DNA of 64,000 nucleotides from Mucilaginibacter robiniae (lineage in GTDB: Bacteria; Bacteroidota; Bacteroidia; Sphingobacteriales; Sphingobacteriaceae). A model generated the notes under the pieces. The model had not been told where the DNA came from, searched no databases, and saw only the letters and a program-made list of their open reading frames with translations. The position numbers and the translations under genes are program-made. Shown piece by piece: positions 33,323 to 41,866 of the stretch (the stretch's first letter is position 1; each line of letters opens with the position of its first letter). The stretch spans positions 4,526,001-4,590,000 of the forward strand of contig NZ_CP051682.1 of NCBI RefSeq assembly GCF_012849215.1, given 5' to 3'.

Positions 33323-34162
33323 ATGATGAAGCAAAGTATAGAGGCAGACGGGTTAACATCAATACACTTAAGTGAACTCATAAACCTCGTTAAGAAAATA
33401 CACGGATTTGATTTTTCAGGCTACTCTAAAGCCTCGTTTAAAAGGCGTTTAGTACGTATTATGCAGTTGAAAAAGCTGGAGTTTTATGATTTGAAGCATT
33501 TGCTGATTAATGATCATGATTTCTTCCAGTATTTTTTAGAGGAGGTTACTGTTAATGTAACCGAAATGTTCCGTGATCCGTTATACTATAAAGCTTTGAA
33601 TGCACAGGTGCTTCCATATTTGTCAACCTTCCAGCATATAAAAATTTGGAGTGCAGGTTGTTCAACCGGTGAAGAGGTATATTCATTAGCTATTTTGCTG
33701 CAGGAGGCTGGTTTACGAAAAAAGTCATTCATTTATGGCACGGATGTCAATACGCAGGTTTTAAAAGAAGCGAAAAAAGGTATATATAGCTTGCGTAAAA
33801 TCAAATCATACATAGAAAATTACCAGTACTCGGGCCTACCCGGAACGCTTACTGATCATTTTACCATATTGTATGATGCTGCTACTATACATGCCGAGTT
33901 GAAGCAGAACACTTTGTTTTCTGTGCATAATTTAATATCTGATCAGGTTTTCAATGAGTTTCAGTTAATCACCTGCCGTAATGTGTTTATTTATTTTGAT
34001 TCGGAACTTCAGGAAAAAATTTTGGACTTGTTTTATCGCAGCTTGTGCCCTTTAGGGTTTTTATGTTTGGGCAGCAAAGAAGCTATACGGTCTGATAGCT
34101 TTCGTAAACGCTTTAAAACTGTAAATTCCAAAGAAAATATATATCAGAAAATTGGAGCTTAG
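33323..34162 (+). CDS. cheR: CheR-type protein-glutamate methyltransferase
   Basis: A 279-residue S-adenosylmethionine methyltransferase of the CheR family, which methylates glutamates in receptor coiled coils. It has the N-terminal helical domain (FDFSGYSKASFKRRLVRIM), TVNVTEMFRDP, the SAM motif IWSAGCSTGEEVYSLAI (about 108-124), ATDVN-like YGTDVNTQVL, and the CRNVFIYFD segment. ATG 33323 (or 33326) is used; a GTG at 33305 would overlap the kinase gene. Its 3' end overlaps cheB by 11 bases. No chemoreceptor gene is nearby, so the substrate may be the neighbouring kinase coiled coil (inference). Confidence 0.9.
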   Translation: MMKQSIEADGLTSIHLSELINLVKKIHGFDFSGYSKASFKRRLVRIMQLKKLEFYDLKHLLINDHDFFQYFLEEVTVNVTEMFRDPLYYKALNAQVLPYLSTFQHIKIWSAGCSTGEEVYSLAILLQEAGLRKKSFIYGTDVNTQVLKEAKKGIYSLRKIKSYIENYQYSGLPGTLTDHFTILYDAATIHAELKQNTLFSVHNLISDQVFNEFQLITCRNVFIYFDSELQEKILDLFYRSLCPLGFLCLGSKEAIRSDSFRKRFKTVNSKENIYQKIGA

Positions 34163-34739
34163 TACAGACATAGTTGAACGATGGCATCAATCGGATGTGC
34201 TGCTGCTGGGTGGTTCGGCCGGATCATTTAAGTTGCTTTTCCGAACGGTTAAAAGTTTAGCAGCTAATTTGGGCAAAACGGTTATCATCATTATTCACCG
34301 TAAAAAGAATTATTTCAGTGAGATTGAGAAACTTTTTGGTCAACACAGTCGTATGTACCTACGTGAAATATGTGATAAAGACGTAATCAAAAAAAACACC
34401 ATCTATATAGCGCCAGCCAACTATCATACCCTCATAGAAAACGAAAAACAATTCAGTTTAGACGTTTCAGAATCTGTATGGTATTCCAAGCCTTCTATAG
34501 ATGTTACCTTTGATACGGCAGCCGAAGCCTTTGGCAACCGTTGTACAGCCATTTTACTTTCCGGAGCTAACCAGGATGGGGCGGAAGGATTATTAAAGCT
34601 TCGTAAAAAAGGTTCGTTAACGATTGTGCAAGATCCGAGTGATGCTGAGATGGCTGATATGCCTAACGCAGCTATTCATTTAAAAGCAGCTGATTATATA
34701 TTAACTGCTGAGGATATTTTTAAATTATTACAACTTTAA
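34152..34739 (+). CDS. cheB: CheB-type methylesterase without receiver domain (TTG start)
   Basis: A 195-residue methylesterase that would reverse CheR modification. The catalytic triad is visible: Ser in LLGGSAGS, His in IIIIHRKK and Asp in SGANQDGAEGL. The usual N-terminal receiver domain is absent, so it is not controlled by its own phosphorylation. No ATG lies before the catalytic Ser. TTG 34152, inside the end of cheR, is the best start, and GTG 34197 is possible. Overlap with cheR suggests coupled translation. Confidence 0.87.
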   Translation: MELSTDIVERWHQSDVLLLGGSAGSFKLLFRTVKSLAANLGKTVIIIIHRKKNYFSEIEKLFGQHSRMYLREICDKDVIKKNTIYIAPANYHTLIENEKQFSLDVSESVWYSKPSIDVTFDTAAEAFGNRCTAILLSGANQDGAEGLLKLRKKGSLTIVQDPSDAEMADMPNAAIHLKAADYILTAEDIFKLLQL

Positions 34740-34773
34740 TCTTACACTATACAACCAACTTTGCCTTTCATTT

Positions 34774-36705
34774 ATGGACCCTGTTAATATATTGATAGTT
34801 GATGATAAAGAAGAAAATATTGTTGCGCTGGAAGCATTGCTGAAGCGTGATGATATTACTATTCTATCAACCACGTCGCCTAATGAAGCGTTGCGTATAG
34901 CATGGGAAAATACCATTAGTATTGCATTGGTAGATGTTCAAATGCCTCAAATTGATGGCTTTGAACTGGTTGAAATGTTGAAGTCAAATCCGCGTACTAA
35001 AGATATCCTGATCATTTTTGTAACAGCTATATCTAAAGAATCAAAGTATGTAGTAAAAGGTTTGGTAAGCGGTGCTGTTGACTATTTATACAAACCTCTT
35101 GATCCGTATATTACCTCAGCTAAGGTTGATTCGTTTATACAATTAGCACGGAACCAAAAAGAAATTAAAGTTAAAAATGAAGAGTTGCAGAACTATGCCA
35201 TCATGGTTAAAAATTCTGCTGATATTATTGCAACAGTAGATGCACAATCTCTTCGCATCAAATCTATCAACCCGGCAGTTCAAAAGTTGTTAGGGTACCA
35301 GATGGATGAAGTTTTGCAAAAAAGCGTTATTGATTTAGCTGCTATTGATGATCAGCCTAACTTTCGTAAAAAGCTTTCAGATGTTATTAATAATAACTTA
35401 AGTTTTGCCGTAGCTGAATATCAATTTGAAACCTTTGAGAAGCATATGTTGTGGGTAGAGTGTCGAATTACCTACCGCAACAAGATGGTGTTTCTAAACA
35501 TCAGTGATGTTTCTCCGCAAAAGAGCTACGAGCATCAACTTATTAAATCAAAAGAAGCGGCCGAACAAGCCAAAAAAGCCAAAGAAAACTTTCTGGCAAA
35601 CATGAGCCATGAGTTACGTACACCTGTTAATGGCATTATGGGTTTAACCCATATACTGCGTAATACAGAATTAGATGCGCAGCAAACGGATGTTGTTGAC
35701 TTATTAGAAGTTTCTTCACAATCTCTTTTAGGGGTAATTAATGATGTATTAGACATTTCTAAAATTGAAGCCGGTAAGTTTTCTATATACAGAACCAACA
35801 ATAATTTACGCAAAACCGTTAATGCCGTATTTGATTTGCTAAAGTACAAGGCCGACGAGAAAAAGCTGAATTTCCAATTGCACATTGATGAACAGGTACC
35901 TGAAGCTTTATTGTATGATTCATTACGGTTAAACCAGATATTGATGAACTTACTTAGCAATGCTATAAAGTTTACAGATGTGGGGTTGGTGAAACTGGAA
36001 ATTGGCGTTTTGCAGAAGCTGAATGAAAAAGTTAAGCTGCAGATTAGTGTAGCTGATGAAGGTATAGGCATTGCAGCCGATAGATTATCTAAAATTTTTG
36101 ATTCATTTGAGCAAGCTGAACAAGATACACTGGTTAAATATGGAGGTACAGGCTTGGGCTTAGCTATTGTTAAACGACTCATTGAACTAAAAGGAGGCGA
36201 GTTAACAGTAAGCAGTCAGATAGGTAAGGGCAGTGTTTTCAACTTTACCAACTGGTACACTATAGCTGAAAATGAATCGGTAAATACGCAACAAAGTAGT
36301 CTCAGTAGGAAAAAACTGGATCCATTTGAGTCAGTGCATATATTGGTGGCTGAAGATAATCTGGTTAACCAGTTTATGTTATCAAAAATGCTGAAAGATT
36401 GGAATGTGGAGTTTGATATGGTAGATAATGGCCGTAAGGTGTTAGATAAGCTTCAAACCCAGGATTATGATTTGATACTAATGGATACCCATATGCCAGA
36501 AATGAATGGCTACCAAGCGGCTAAGCACATACGGGTTAACTTTGTTGAGCCCAAACGTAATATTCCTATTATCTCCTTATCGGCAGCTTCATTCGATCAT
36601 GAACAGCAGCAAGCCTTATCATCTGGTATGGATGATGTATTGGCAAAACCATTTCAAGCCTACCAACTGCATGAAAAACTAAAAAGCTTTTTAGTAGCTA
36701 AGTAA
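34774..36705 (+). CDS. Hybrid histidine kinase: receiver-PAS-HisKA-HATPase-receiver
   Basis: A 643-residue soluble kinase. It begins with a receiver (D54 in IALVDVQMPQIDG, Lys in YLYKPLD), then a PAS domain (about 140-260), HisKA with NMSHELRTPV (H279), the HATPase domain (LMNLLSNAIKFTD, DEGIGIAADR, GGTGLGLAI) and a C-terminal receiver (D571 in LILMDTHMPEMNG). The N-terminal receiver lets it take phosphate or input from the upstream kinase, so the locus may be a phosphorelay. No membrane segment. It starts 34 bases after cheB. No DNA-binding output domain is seen here. Confidence 0.9.
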   Translation: MDPVNILIVDDKEENIVALEALLKRDDITILSTTSPNEALRIAWENTISIALVDVQMPQIDGFELVEMLKSNPRTKDILIIFVTAISKESKYVVKGLVSGAVDYLYKPLDPYITSAKVDSFIQLARNQKEIKVKNEELQNYAIMVKNSADIIATVDAQSLRIKSINPAVQKLLGYQMDEVLQKSVIDLAAIDDQPNFRKKLSDVINNNLSFAVAEYQFETFEKHMLWVECRITYRNKMVFLNISDVSPQKSYEHQLIKSKEAAEQAKKAKENFLANMSHELRTPVNGIMGLTHILRNTELDAQQTDVVDLLEVSSQSLLGVINDVLDISKIEAGKFSIYRTNNNLRKTVNAVFDLLKYKADEKKLNFQLHIDEQVPEALLYDSLRLNQILMNLLSNAIKFTDVGLVKLEIGVLQKLNEKVKLQISVADEGIGIAADRLSKIFDSFEQAEQDTLVKYGGTGLGLAIVKRLIELKGGELTVSSQIGKGSVFNFTNWYTIAENESVNTQQSSLSRKKLDPFESVHILVAEDNLVNQFMLSKMLKDWNVEFDMVDNGRKVLDKLQTQDYDLILMDTHMPEMNGYQAAKHIRVNFVEPKRNIPIISLSAASFDHEQQQALSSGMDDVLAKPFQAYQLHEKLKSFLVAK

Positions 36706-36719
36706 GTAGTGTGCTTTTA

Positions 36720-37208
36720 TCATAGTTGCATTTGCAACTGACCATATCCTGCCACTTGCACTTCGTGACGTAAAAGCCACTGTTTGCGCCAAAGTCCGCC
36801 GGCATAACCTGTAAGGCTGCCATCAGTTCCAATTACACGATGGCAGGGAACAACAATCCACAAATTGTTTTTACCATTGGCTGCCGCAATGGCCCTGATA
36901 GCTAATGGGTTCTGCATTCGTTGCGATAACTGCATATAGCTTATTGTTTCTCCAAAGGGTATTTGTTGCAAATATTGCCATACTTGCTGCTGAAAATTAG
37001 TGCCTTGTTGTTTAAGTGGTAAATCAAATATTTGCCGTTTTCCTGCAAAATATTCGTCTAACTGTTTTATGGTAATTTGGGTAGCATCAGTTAATTCCTG
37101 GTTATTTTCCATTGCTGTATCGTCACAAACGCGTATGGCTGTAATCAATCCATCATGTTCTGTAATGCAAGCTGTACCCAGCGGAGTAGGGTGATAATAG
37201 TCGGCCAT
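36720..37208 (-). CDS. ogt: Methylated-DNA-protein-cysteine S-methyltransferase
   Basis: A 162-residue O6-alkylguanine repair protein that moves the alkyl group onto its own cysteine. The motif VVPCHRVIG is present with C122, together with NFQQQVWQYLQQIPFGETISY before it and GYAGGLWRKQWLLRHE after it. It lacks the Ada regulatory domain, so it is an Ogt/MGMT-type protein. Convergent with the kinase gene (14 bases). A TAGCTTTG box lies 22 bases upstream. Confidence 0.93.
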   Translation of the reverse strand: MADYYHPTPLGTACITEHDGLITAIRVCDDTAMENNQELTDATQITIKQLDEYFAGKRQIFDLPLKQQGTNFQQQVWQYLQQIPFGETISYMQLSQRMQNPLAIRAIAAANGKNNLWIVVPCHRVIGTDGSLTGYAGGLWRKQWLLRHEVQVAGYGQLQMQL

Positions 37209-37230
37209 GAATTTTGTATGCAGGTGTACA

Positions 37231-37238
37231 CAAAGCTA
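37231..37238 (-). promoter_or_regulatory. Putative -7 box (TAGCTTTG on minus strand) for ogt
   Basis: CAAAGCTA on the plus strand reads TAGCTTTG, a TAnnTTTG match, 22 bases before ATG 37208. Confidence 0.45.
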
Positions 37239-37284
37239 TAAATTTCAGATGTTAGCCAGTAAAAGGGCAGCCAATTATAATTGA

Positions 37285-37292
37285 TATATTTG
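37285..37292 (+). promoter_or_regulatory. Putative -7 box (TATATTTG) abutting ccmB
   Basis: An exact TAnnTTTG match that ends 5 bases before ATG 37298, so the mRNA would be leaderless or nearly so. Confidence 0.5.
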
Positions 37293-37297
37293 CTGCT

Positions 37298-37981
37298 ATG
37301 GAATTGTTGCGCCAAACTGTACATCTGCTTAAAAAAGAAATTTTGCTGGAATGGCGATCTAAATATGCATTTAATGGTATTTTACTTTACATCGTTTCTA
37401 CTGTTTTTGTGTGCTATATAGCGTTCAACCTAAACCCTGGGTTTAAAGATAATGAGGGGTATCCTTTGGTGTGGAACGTACTTTTTTGGATTATTATCTT
37501 GTTTGCCTCTGTAAATGCTATCGCAAAAAGCTTCTTGCAAGAAAGCCGAAGCCGTATGCTATATTATTATATAATTGCCAGTCCGCAGGCGGTAATTCTA
37601 TCTAAAATCATATACAATGCCTTGTTAATGATGCTACTGAGCATATTAGCATTAGTTGTTTATACCTTGTTTTTTAGCAATACCGTAGGTGATATGGTTA
37701 TATACCTACTAGCTGTATTAACAGGTAGTTTTACTTTTGCTACCGTGTTTACCATGGTATCAGCAATAGCTGCAAAGGCCAGCAATAATGGTACGCTAAT
37801 GGCCATATTGGGTTTTCCCGTTATTATACCCGTAATTCTGATTGTTGTTAAACTCAGTAAAAGCGCCATGGATGGGGTTGACCGTAGCTTTACTTACGGT
37901 AACTTTGGTGTATTAGCAGCTATCAACGCTATTGTACTGGCTATATCGCTTATTTTGTTCCCGTACTTGTGGAGAGATTAG
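37298..37981 (+). CDS. ccmB: Haem exporter permease CcmB
   Basis: A 227-residue membrane protein with about six helices, matching CcmB of the cytochrome c maturation (Ccm) system. With CcmA it forms the ABC transporter that releases holo-CcmE. The N-terminal KKEILLEWRSKYAFNGILLY and the LQESRSRMLYYYIIASP segment are typical of CcmB. It lacks a visible ccmA neighbour. A carboxypeptidase-regulatory-domain gene separates it from ccmC. Its promoter box directly abuts the start codon. Confidence 0.88.
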   Translation: MELLRQTVHLLKKEILLEWRSKYAFNGILLYIVSTVFVCYIAFNLNPGFKDNEGYPLVWNVLFWIIILFASVNAIAKSFLQESRSRMLYYYIIASPQAVILSKIIYNALLMMLLSILALVVYTLFFSNTVGDMVIYLLAVLTGSFTFATVFTMVSAIAAKASNNGTLMAILGFPVIIPVILIVVKLSKSAMDGVDRSFTYGNFGVLAAINAIVLAISLILFPYLWRD

Positions 37982-38038
37982 AGCTCTTTAATGTGAGCGT
38001 AACACCTTTGAGATATAAGCTCTAACCCAGCTTGTGCC

Positions 38039-38060
38039 GCATCATGTTATAACATGATGC
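38039..38060. promoter_or_regulatory. 22-bp perfect palindrome, likely operator
   Basis: GCATCATGTTA followed by its exact reverse complement TAACATGATGC, with no spacer. It ends two bases before a TATATTTG -7 box (38063-38070), so a dimeric regulator bound here would cover the core promoter. Confidence 0.65.
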
Positions 38061-38062
38061 TA

Positions 38063-38070
38063 TATATTTG
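38063..38070 (+). promoter_or_regulatory. Putative -7 box (TATATTTG) for the carboxypeptidase-regulatory-domain protein gene
   Basis: Matches TAnnTTTG, 60 bases before ATG 38131, immediately downstream of the 22-bp palindrome. Confidence 0.5.
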
Positions 38071-38130
38071 AGCTGAAATTTTTTTCAATCGCTAACGTTA
38101 AACAAGCTGTCATAACTATTTGATTATACC

Positions 38131-39321
38131 ATGCGCTTCTATTGGGCTTTCCTAATCGGCATTATTATATCATTCACAGCAAAAGCACAAACCGGCGTAA
38201 TTACGGGTAAAGTATTACGCATGGATACTAAAAAGCCGGTATCTGGTGCTAGTGTTTTCTTGAGTAACGCCACCTTTGGTACTACTACTGCCGATGATGG
38301 TACGTTTAGATTGATTGGCGTGAAGCCCGGCCAGTATGAACTGGTAATTACATCTGTTGGGCTTGAAGAATTTACACAATCAGTTTTAGTAGGACCGGAG
38401 CCAGTTACCGTAAATGCAGAATTGCTGCCACGTGTTCTGGAACTGCATGATGTAATTATTACCAGTGGAGGAAACTGGAAAGCTAATTACGAGATGTTCG
38501 TTAAAGAGTTCTTAGGCGTATCAGATGATGCCCATAAATGCAGAATACTGAACCCACATGATATCAACCTCATTTATCATAAATCTAAAAGAACGCTTGA
38601 AGCTTCATCTTACGATTTTATCAATATTGAAAATCGTGCTATTGGTTACAAAGTCAAGTTTCTGATTAACGAATTTAAAGTTGATAATTATAACAATACC
38701 ATTTCATGGCAGGGTAAGGTGTTATATGAAGAATTACCGGGAAGTGCTAGTCAAAAGGCATTGTGGGAAAAGCGGCGACAGGAGATTTATTATGGCTCCA
38801 GCATGCACTTTTTCCGATCATTGGTGAGCGACCATTTCAATCAGGATGGCTTTGTGATTCGCACTTTGTACCGCCGGCCTAATCCTCAACGGCCTAAAGA
38901 AGAAATTATCCAGAAAAAGCTAGATCAATTCAGAGAGGTGAATCGTGATTCTATGAACTATTGGGTCAATAAAGAAAACCTGAACCGCTATGATGATAAC
39001 CTGAGCAGAACACCATTGTTGCCCGAGCAGGTCATTCGGAAAACAGAACAGTCGGGTATTTATGCACTTACATTTCCAGGCTGCTTATACGTAGTTTATA
39101 CCAAAAAGCGGGAGACTGTTGATTTTAAAGATATTTACCGCCCTTTAGATTGGGATAACTACGAAACCAGTGTAATCACGCTTTATAAACCCTATGCTTT
39201 GTTCGATCTGAATGGGGTAGTGGTATCTTCACAAAGCACATTGTATGAGGGTACTTGGTCAAAGAGTAAGATAGCCGAACTACTACCCGTAGATTATTCT
39301 CCCGGCGAGATGAAGAAGTAA
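38131..39321 (+). CDS. Exported protein with carboxypeptidase-regulatory-like domain
   Basis: A 396-residue exported protein. After a signal peptide (cleavage near TAKAQ), residues about 23-105 form a CarboxypepD_reg-like beta-sandwich (GVITGKVLRMDTKKPVSGAS, GTTTADDGTFRLIGVKPGQYELV). This is the domain often found at the start of TonB-dependent receptors. Here no barrel or plug follows. The remaining 290 residues are unfamiliar, rich in charged and aromatic residues. Its promoter region carries a perfect palindrome, suggesting regulated expression. It lies between ccmB and ccmC but has no obvious haem-related motif. Confidence 0.75.
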   Translation: MRFYWAFLIGIIISFTAKAQTGVITGKVLRMDTKKPVSGASVFLSNATFGTTTADDGTFRLIGVKPGQYELVITSVGLEEFTQSVLVGPEPVTVNAELLPRVLELHDVIITSGGNWKANYEMFVKEFLGVSDDAHKCRILNPHDINLIYHKSKRTLEASSYDFINIENRAIGYKVKFLINEFKVDNYNNTISWQGKVLYEELPGSASQKALWEKRRQEIYYGSSMHFFRSLVSDHFNQDGFVIRTLYRRPNPQRPKEEIIQKKLDQFREVNRDSMNYWVNKENLNRYDDNLSRTPLLPEQVIRKTEQSGIYALTFPGCLYVVYTKKRETVDFKDIYRPLDWDNYETSVITLYKPYALFDLNGVVVSSQSTLYEGTWSKSKIAELLPVDYSPGEMKK

Positions 39322-39380
39322 CATAACTCCTCCAAGTACAATAAATACTATGTAAGCATAGCACTTGTTGTAATTTGTTA

Positions 39381-39388
39381 TACCTTTG
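39381..39388 (+). promoter_or_regulatory. Putative -7 box (TACCTTTG) for ccmC
   Basis: Matches TAnnTTTG, 14 bases before ATG 39403. The leader would be only a few bases long. Confidence 0.5.
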
Positions 39389-39402
39389 CACGTTGAAATT
39401 TT

Positions 39403-40074
39403 ATGAAATTTATCTATCAGTCTTGGTGGAAAATTATGGCTGTGGTACTGTTATTTTACACCATCATAGCCGGCTTTCTGCTCCCTGTACCCAAATTGCC
39501 CATATTGCATGAAACTATACGCAATGTGTATTTCCATGTGCCTATGTGGATGGCCATGTTTGTTGTTTTCGGCATTTCAGTAGTTTACAGTATTAAGTAT
39601 TTAAGCTCTGGAAAAGAGGAGCACGATTTGGTAGCTATTGAGGCGGTAAATACCGGTATTGTATTTTATATACTGGGTTTGCTTAGCGGCATGTTATGGG
39701 CTAAATATGCTTGGGGAGAGTATTGGAGCAATGACCCTAAACAAAACAGTGCAGCCATTGCCTTTCTGTTGTATTGTGCCTATCTGGTTCTTCGCAACTC
39801 AATTGATGAAGAGCAAAAGCGGGCCCGAATTTCAGCCATATACAACATTTTTGCTTTTCCGATTATGATTGTGCTGCTGTTCATTTTACCCCGCATGACC
39901 GACTCTTTGCATCCAGGTAATGGTGGTAACCCAGCCTTCGGCAAGTACGATATGGATAACACCATGCGTATGGTTTTTTATCCGGCCTGTATAGGGTGGA
40001 TATTTTTAGCTATATGGATAGCAACCTTACGTTACCGAATTCGTTTAATAGAAAATAAAATAAATACCTTATAA
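39403..40074 (+). CDS. ccmC: Cytochrome c biogenesis protein CcmC (CcsA-like haem handling)
   Basis: A 223-residue membrane protein with six helices, a haem-handling protein of the Ccm system that loads haem onto CcmE. It has the tryptophan-rich WGEYWSNDPKQNSA segment, conserved histidines flanking it (LHETIRNVYFHVPMWM before; DSLHPGNGG after), and the expected size. It forms a tight pair with ccmD (9 bases). Confidence 0.9.
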   Translation: MKFIYQSWWKIMAVVLLFYTIIAGFLLPVPKLPILHETIRNVYFHVPMWMAMFVVFGISVVYSIKYLSSGKEEHDLVAIEAVNTGIVFYILGLLSGMLWAKYAWGEYWSNDPKQNSAAIAFLLYCAYLVLRNSIDEEQKRARISAIYNIFAFPIMIVLLFILPRMTDSLHPGNGGNPAFGKYDMDNTMRMVFYPACIGWIFLAIWIATLRYRIRLIENKINTL

Positions 40075-40083
40075 AAGCTTATC

Positions 40084-40287
40084 ATGAAAAAGCTGGTTTG
40101 TTTGTTAGTTGCAGTATTAAGTTTTATAAGTGCTTTTGCACAGCCGGTTGAAATGGCTGATGCAATGCGCAGTTCGGGCAAAATTTATGTGGTAATTGGT
40201 ACCATAGCGATTGTATTTGCCGGACTGGCTATTTATTTATTTGTTATAGACAAGCGATTGAGAAAGATTGAAAACAATAAGTATTAA
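40084..40287 (+). CDS. ccmD: CcmD-like small membrane protein
   Basis: A 67-residue protein with a signal-like N-terminus (cleavage near SAFAQ), one membrane helix (about 39-57) and a basic end (DKRLRKIENNKY). Position directly after ccmC and the helix-plus-basic-tail layout match CcmD, which helps release holo-CcmE from CcmC. Sequence conservation in CcmD is low, so the call rests mainly on context. Confidence 0.75.
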   Translation: MKKLVCLLVAVLSFISAFAQPVEMADAMRSSGKIYVVIGTIAIVFAGLAIYLFVIDKRLRKIENNKY

Positions 40288-40373
40288 ACAACTTTTATAA
40301 ACGTAAATACTTTTTGATCTATCGAATCGAAGTCTACTTATAGTTAACCAATTATTTACACAATATTATCATT

Positions 40374-41810
40374 ATGGCTAATATTTTAATAGCTGATAAT
40401 CAGGAAACACACTTCTTTAATGATGTGTGTAATAACTTTGATTATGCAGCGCAATTTACCAAGCATGATGCCGGATTATTAGATCAGATCAAATCATGCA
40501 ACAGTGTTTATCGTTTTCGTTTTCCAATACGTAAAGGCAACGGTTTTGAAGTGATTGATGCTTGGCGTGTAGAACACTCACATCATCAATCGCCCACTAA
40601 AGGTGGTATTCGCTACAGCGAAATGGTGAACGAGGATGAGGTGATGGCTTTAGCAGCTTTGATGACCTACAAGTGTGCTATTGTAAATGTGCCTTTTGGC
40701 GGTGCTAAGGGCGGGATTAAAATCAATCCGAAGAACTACACCATACAAGAGCTAGAAAACATCACCCGCCGCTACACGGTAGAGTTAACCAAAAAAAACT
40801 TTTTAGGTCCCAGCATTGATGTACCTGCTCCTGATTATGGTTCAGGCGAGCGTGAAATGAGCTGGATTGCCGATACCTATGCTACCATGAACCCTGGCCA
40901 GGGTGATGCCTTAGGCTGTGTAACGGGTAAGCCTATTGCCTTGCATGGTATTGCCGGTCGTCGTGAAGCAACTGGCCGCGGCGTGGCTATTGCTGTACGT
41001 GAATGCGTGAATGTAGGAGAAGACATGCAACGCATCGGTTTAATGCCAGGTATCAGCGGCAAACGCATTATTGTACAAGGCTTAGGTAATGTGGGTTACC
41101 ATTCAGCTAAGTTTTTAGCTGAGTTCGGTGGCATCATTGTAGGCTTATGTGAGTACGAAGGTGCTATCTACAATGCTGATGGTTTGGATGTAGAAGCTGT
41201 ATTCCAGCATCGTAAAGAAACCGGATCTATTTTAGGTTATCCAGGTGCTGCCCAGGAGTTCAAAAATTCAAAAGAAGGTTTAGAGCAACCATGTGATATT
41301 TTAGTGCCTGCTGCGTTAGAAAACCAGATTACTGCCGACAATGTACGTAACATTCAGGCGAAGATTATAGCAGAAGGTGCTAACGGCCCAACTACACCAG
41401 AGGCAGAAGCCATCTTTTATGAAAACGGTGGTATTATCATTCCTGATATGTATGCCAACGCTGGTGGGGTAACGGTATCTTATTTTGAGTGGTTGAAAAA
41501 CTTATCGCACGTATCTTTTGGTCGTATGAACCGCCGGTTTGAAGAAAACTCAAACTTAAACTTGGTGAATATGGTAGAAGGGATTACTGGGGTAGCTTTA
41601 ACACCAATGCAGCGTTCTACCATCATCAAAGGTGCATCTGAGCTGGAGTTGGTAAATTCTGGTTTAGAAGATACCATGATTCGTTCTTATCACGAAATTC
41701 GGGAAACGTTTGTTAATAATCCTAAAATTGACACTTTGCGTACCGCTGCTTTTGTTGGAGCTATCAATAAAATTGCGGTGAGTTACATGAATTTAGGTAT
41801 CTGGCCATAA
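40374..41810 (+). CDS. gdhA: Glutamate dehydrogenase (Glu/Leu/Phe/Val family)
   Basis: A 478-residue enzyme that interconverts glutamate and 2-oxoglutarate plus ammonia. Key segments: SPTKGGIRYSEMVNEDEV, NVPFGGAKGGIKINPK (catalytic Lys region), DVPAPDYGSGEREMSWI, VQGLGNVGYHSAKFL (dinucleotide fold) and AEGANGPTTPEAE. The extra N-terminal residues and length resemble the large hexameric Bacteroidota enzymes. It separates ccmD from ccmE without a functional link that I can see. A strong hairpin follows it. Confidence 0.92.
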   Translation: MANILIADNQETHFFNDVCNNFDYAAQFTKHDAGLLDQIKSCNSVYRFRFPIRKGNGFEVIDAWRVEHSHHQSPTKGGIRYSEMVNEDEVMALAALMTYKCAIVNVPFGGAKGGIKINPKNYTIQELENITRRYTVELTKKNFLGPSIDVPAPDYGSGEREMSWIADTYATMNPGQGDALGCVTGKPIALHGIAGRREATGRGVAIAVRECVNVGEDMQRIGLMPGISGKRIIVQGLGNVGYHSAKFLAEFGGIIVGLCEYEGAIYNADGLDVEAVFQHRKETGSILGYPGAAQEFKNSKEGLEQPCDILVPAALENQITADNVRNIQAKIIAEGANGPTTPEAEAIFYENGGIIIPDMYANAGGVTVSYFEWLKNLSHVSFGRMNRRFEENSNLNLVNMVEGITGVALTPMQRSTIIKGASELELVNSGLEDTMIRSYHEIRETFVNNPKIDTLRTAAFVGAINKIAVSYMNLGIWP

Positions 41811-41819
41811 ACTATTGGC

Positions 41820-41866
41820 AACCTCATTTCAATTAGCTACTTTTAAAAACTAATTGGAATGAGGTT
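41820..41866 (+). terminator. Hairpin after gdhA that overlaps the next start codon
   Basis: A 17-base left arm (41820-41836, AACCTCATT...CAATTAG) pairs with 41850-41866 with one G-U pair, around a 13-base loop. The right arm contains ATG 41859 of the type IX cargo gene. A T-rich stretch (TTTATC) follows. Confidence 0.75.

Noticed and set aside
35535..36182. Open frame of 215 codons antisense to the second kinase
   Set aside because: Ser-rich translation without a known motif; the sense strand encodes intact HisKA and HATPase motifs.
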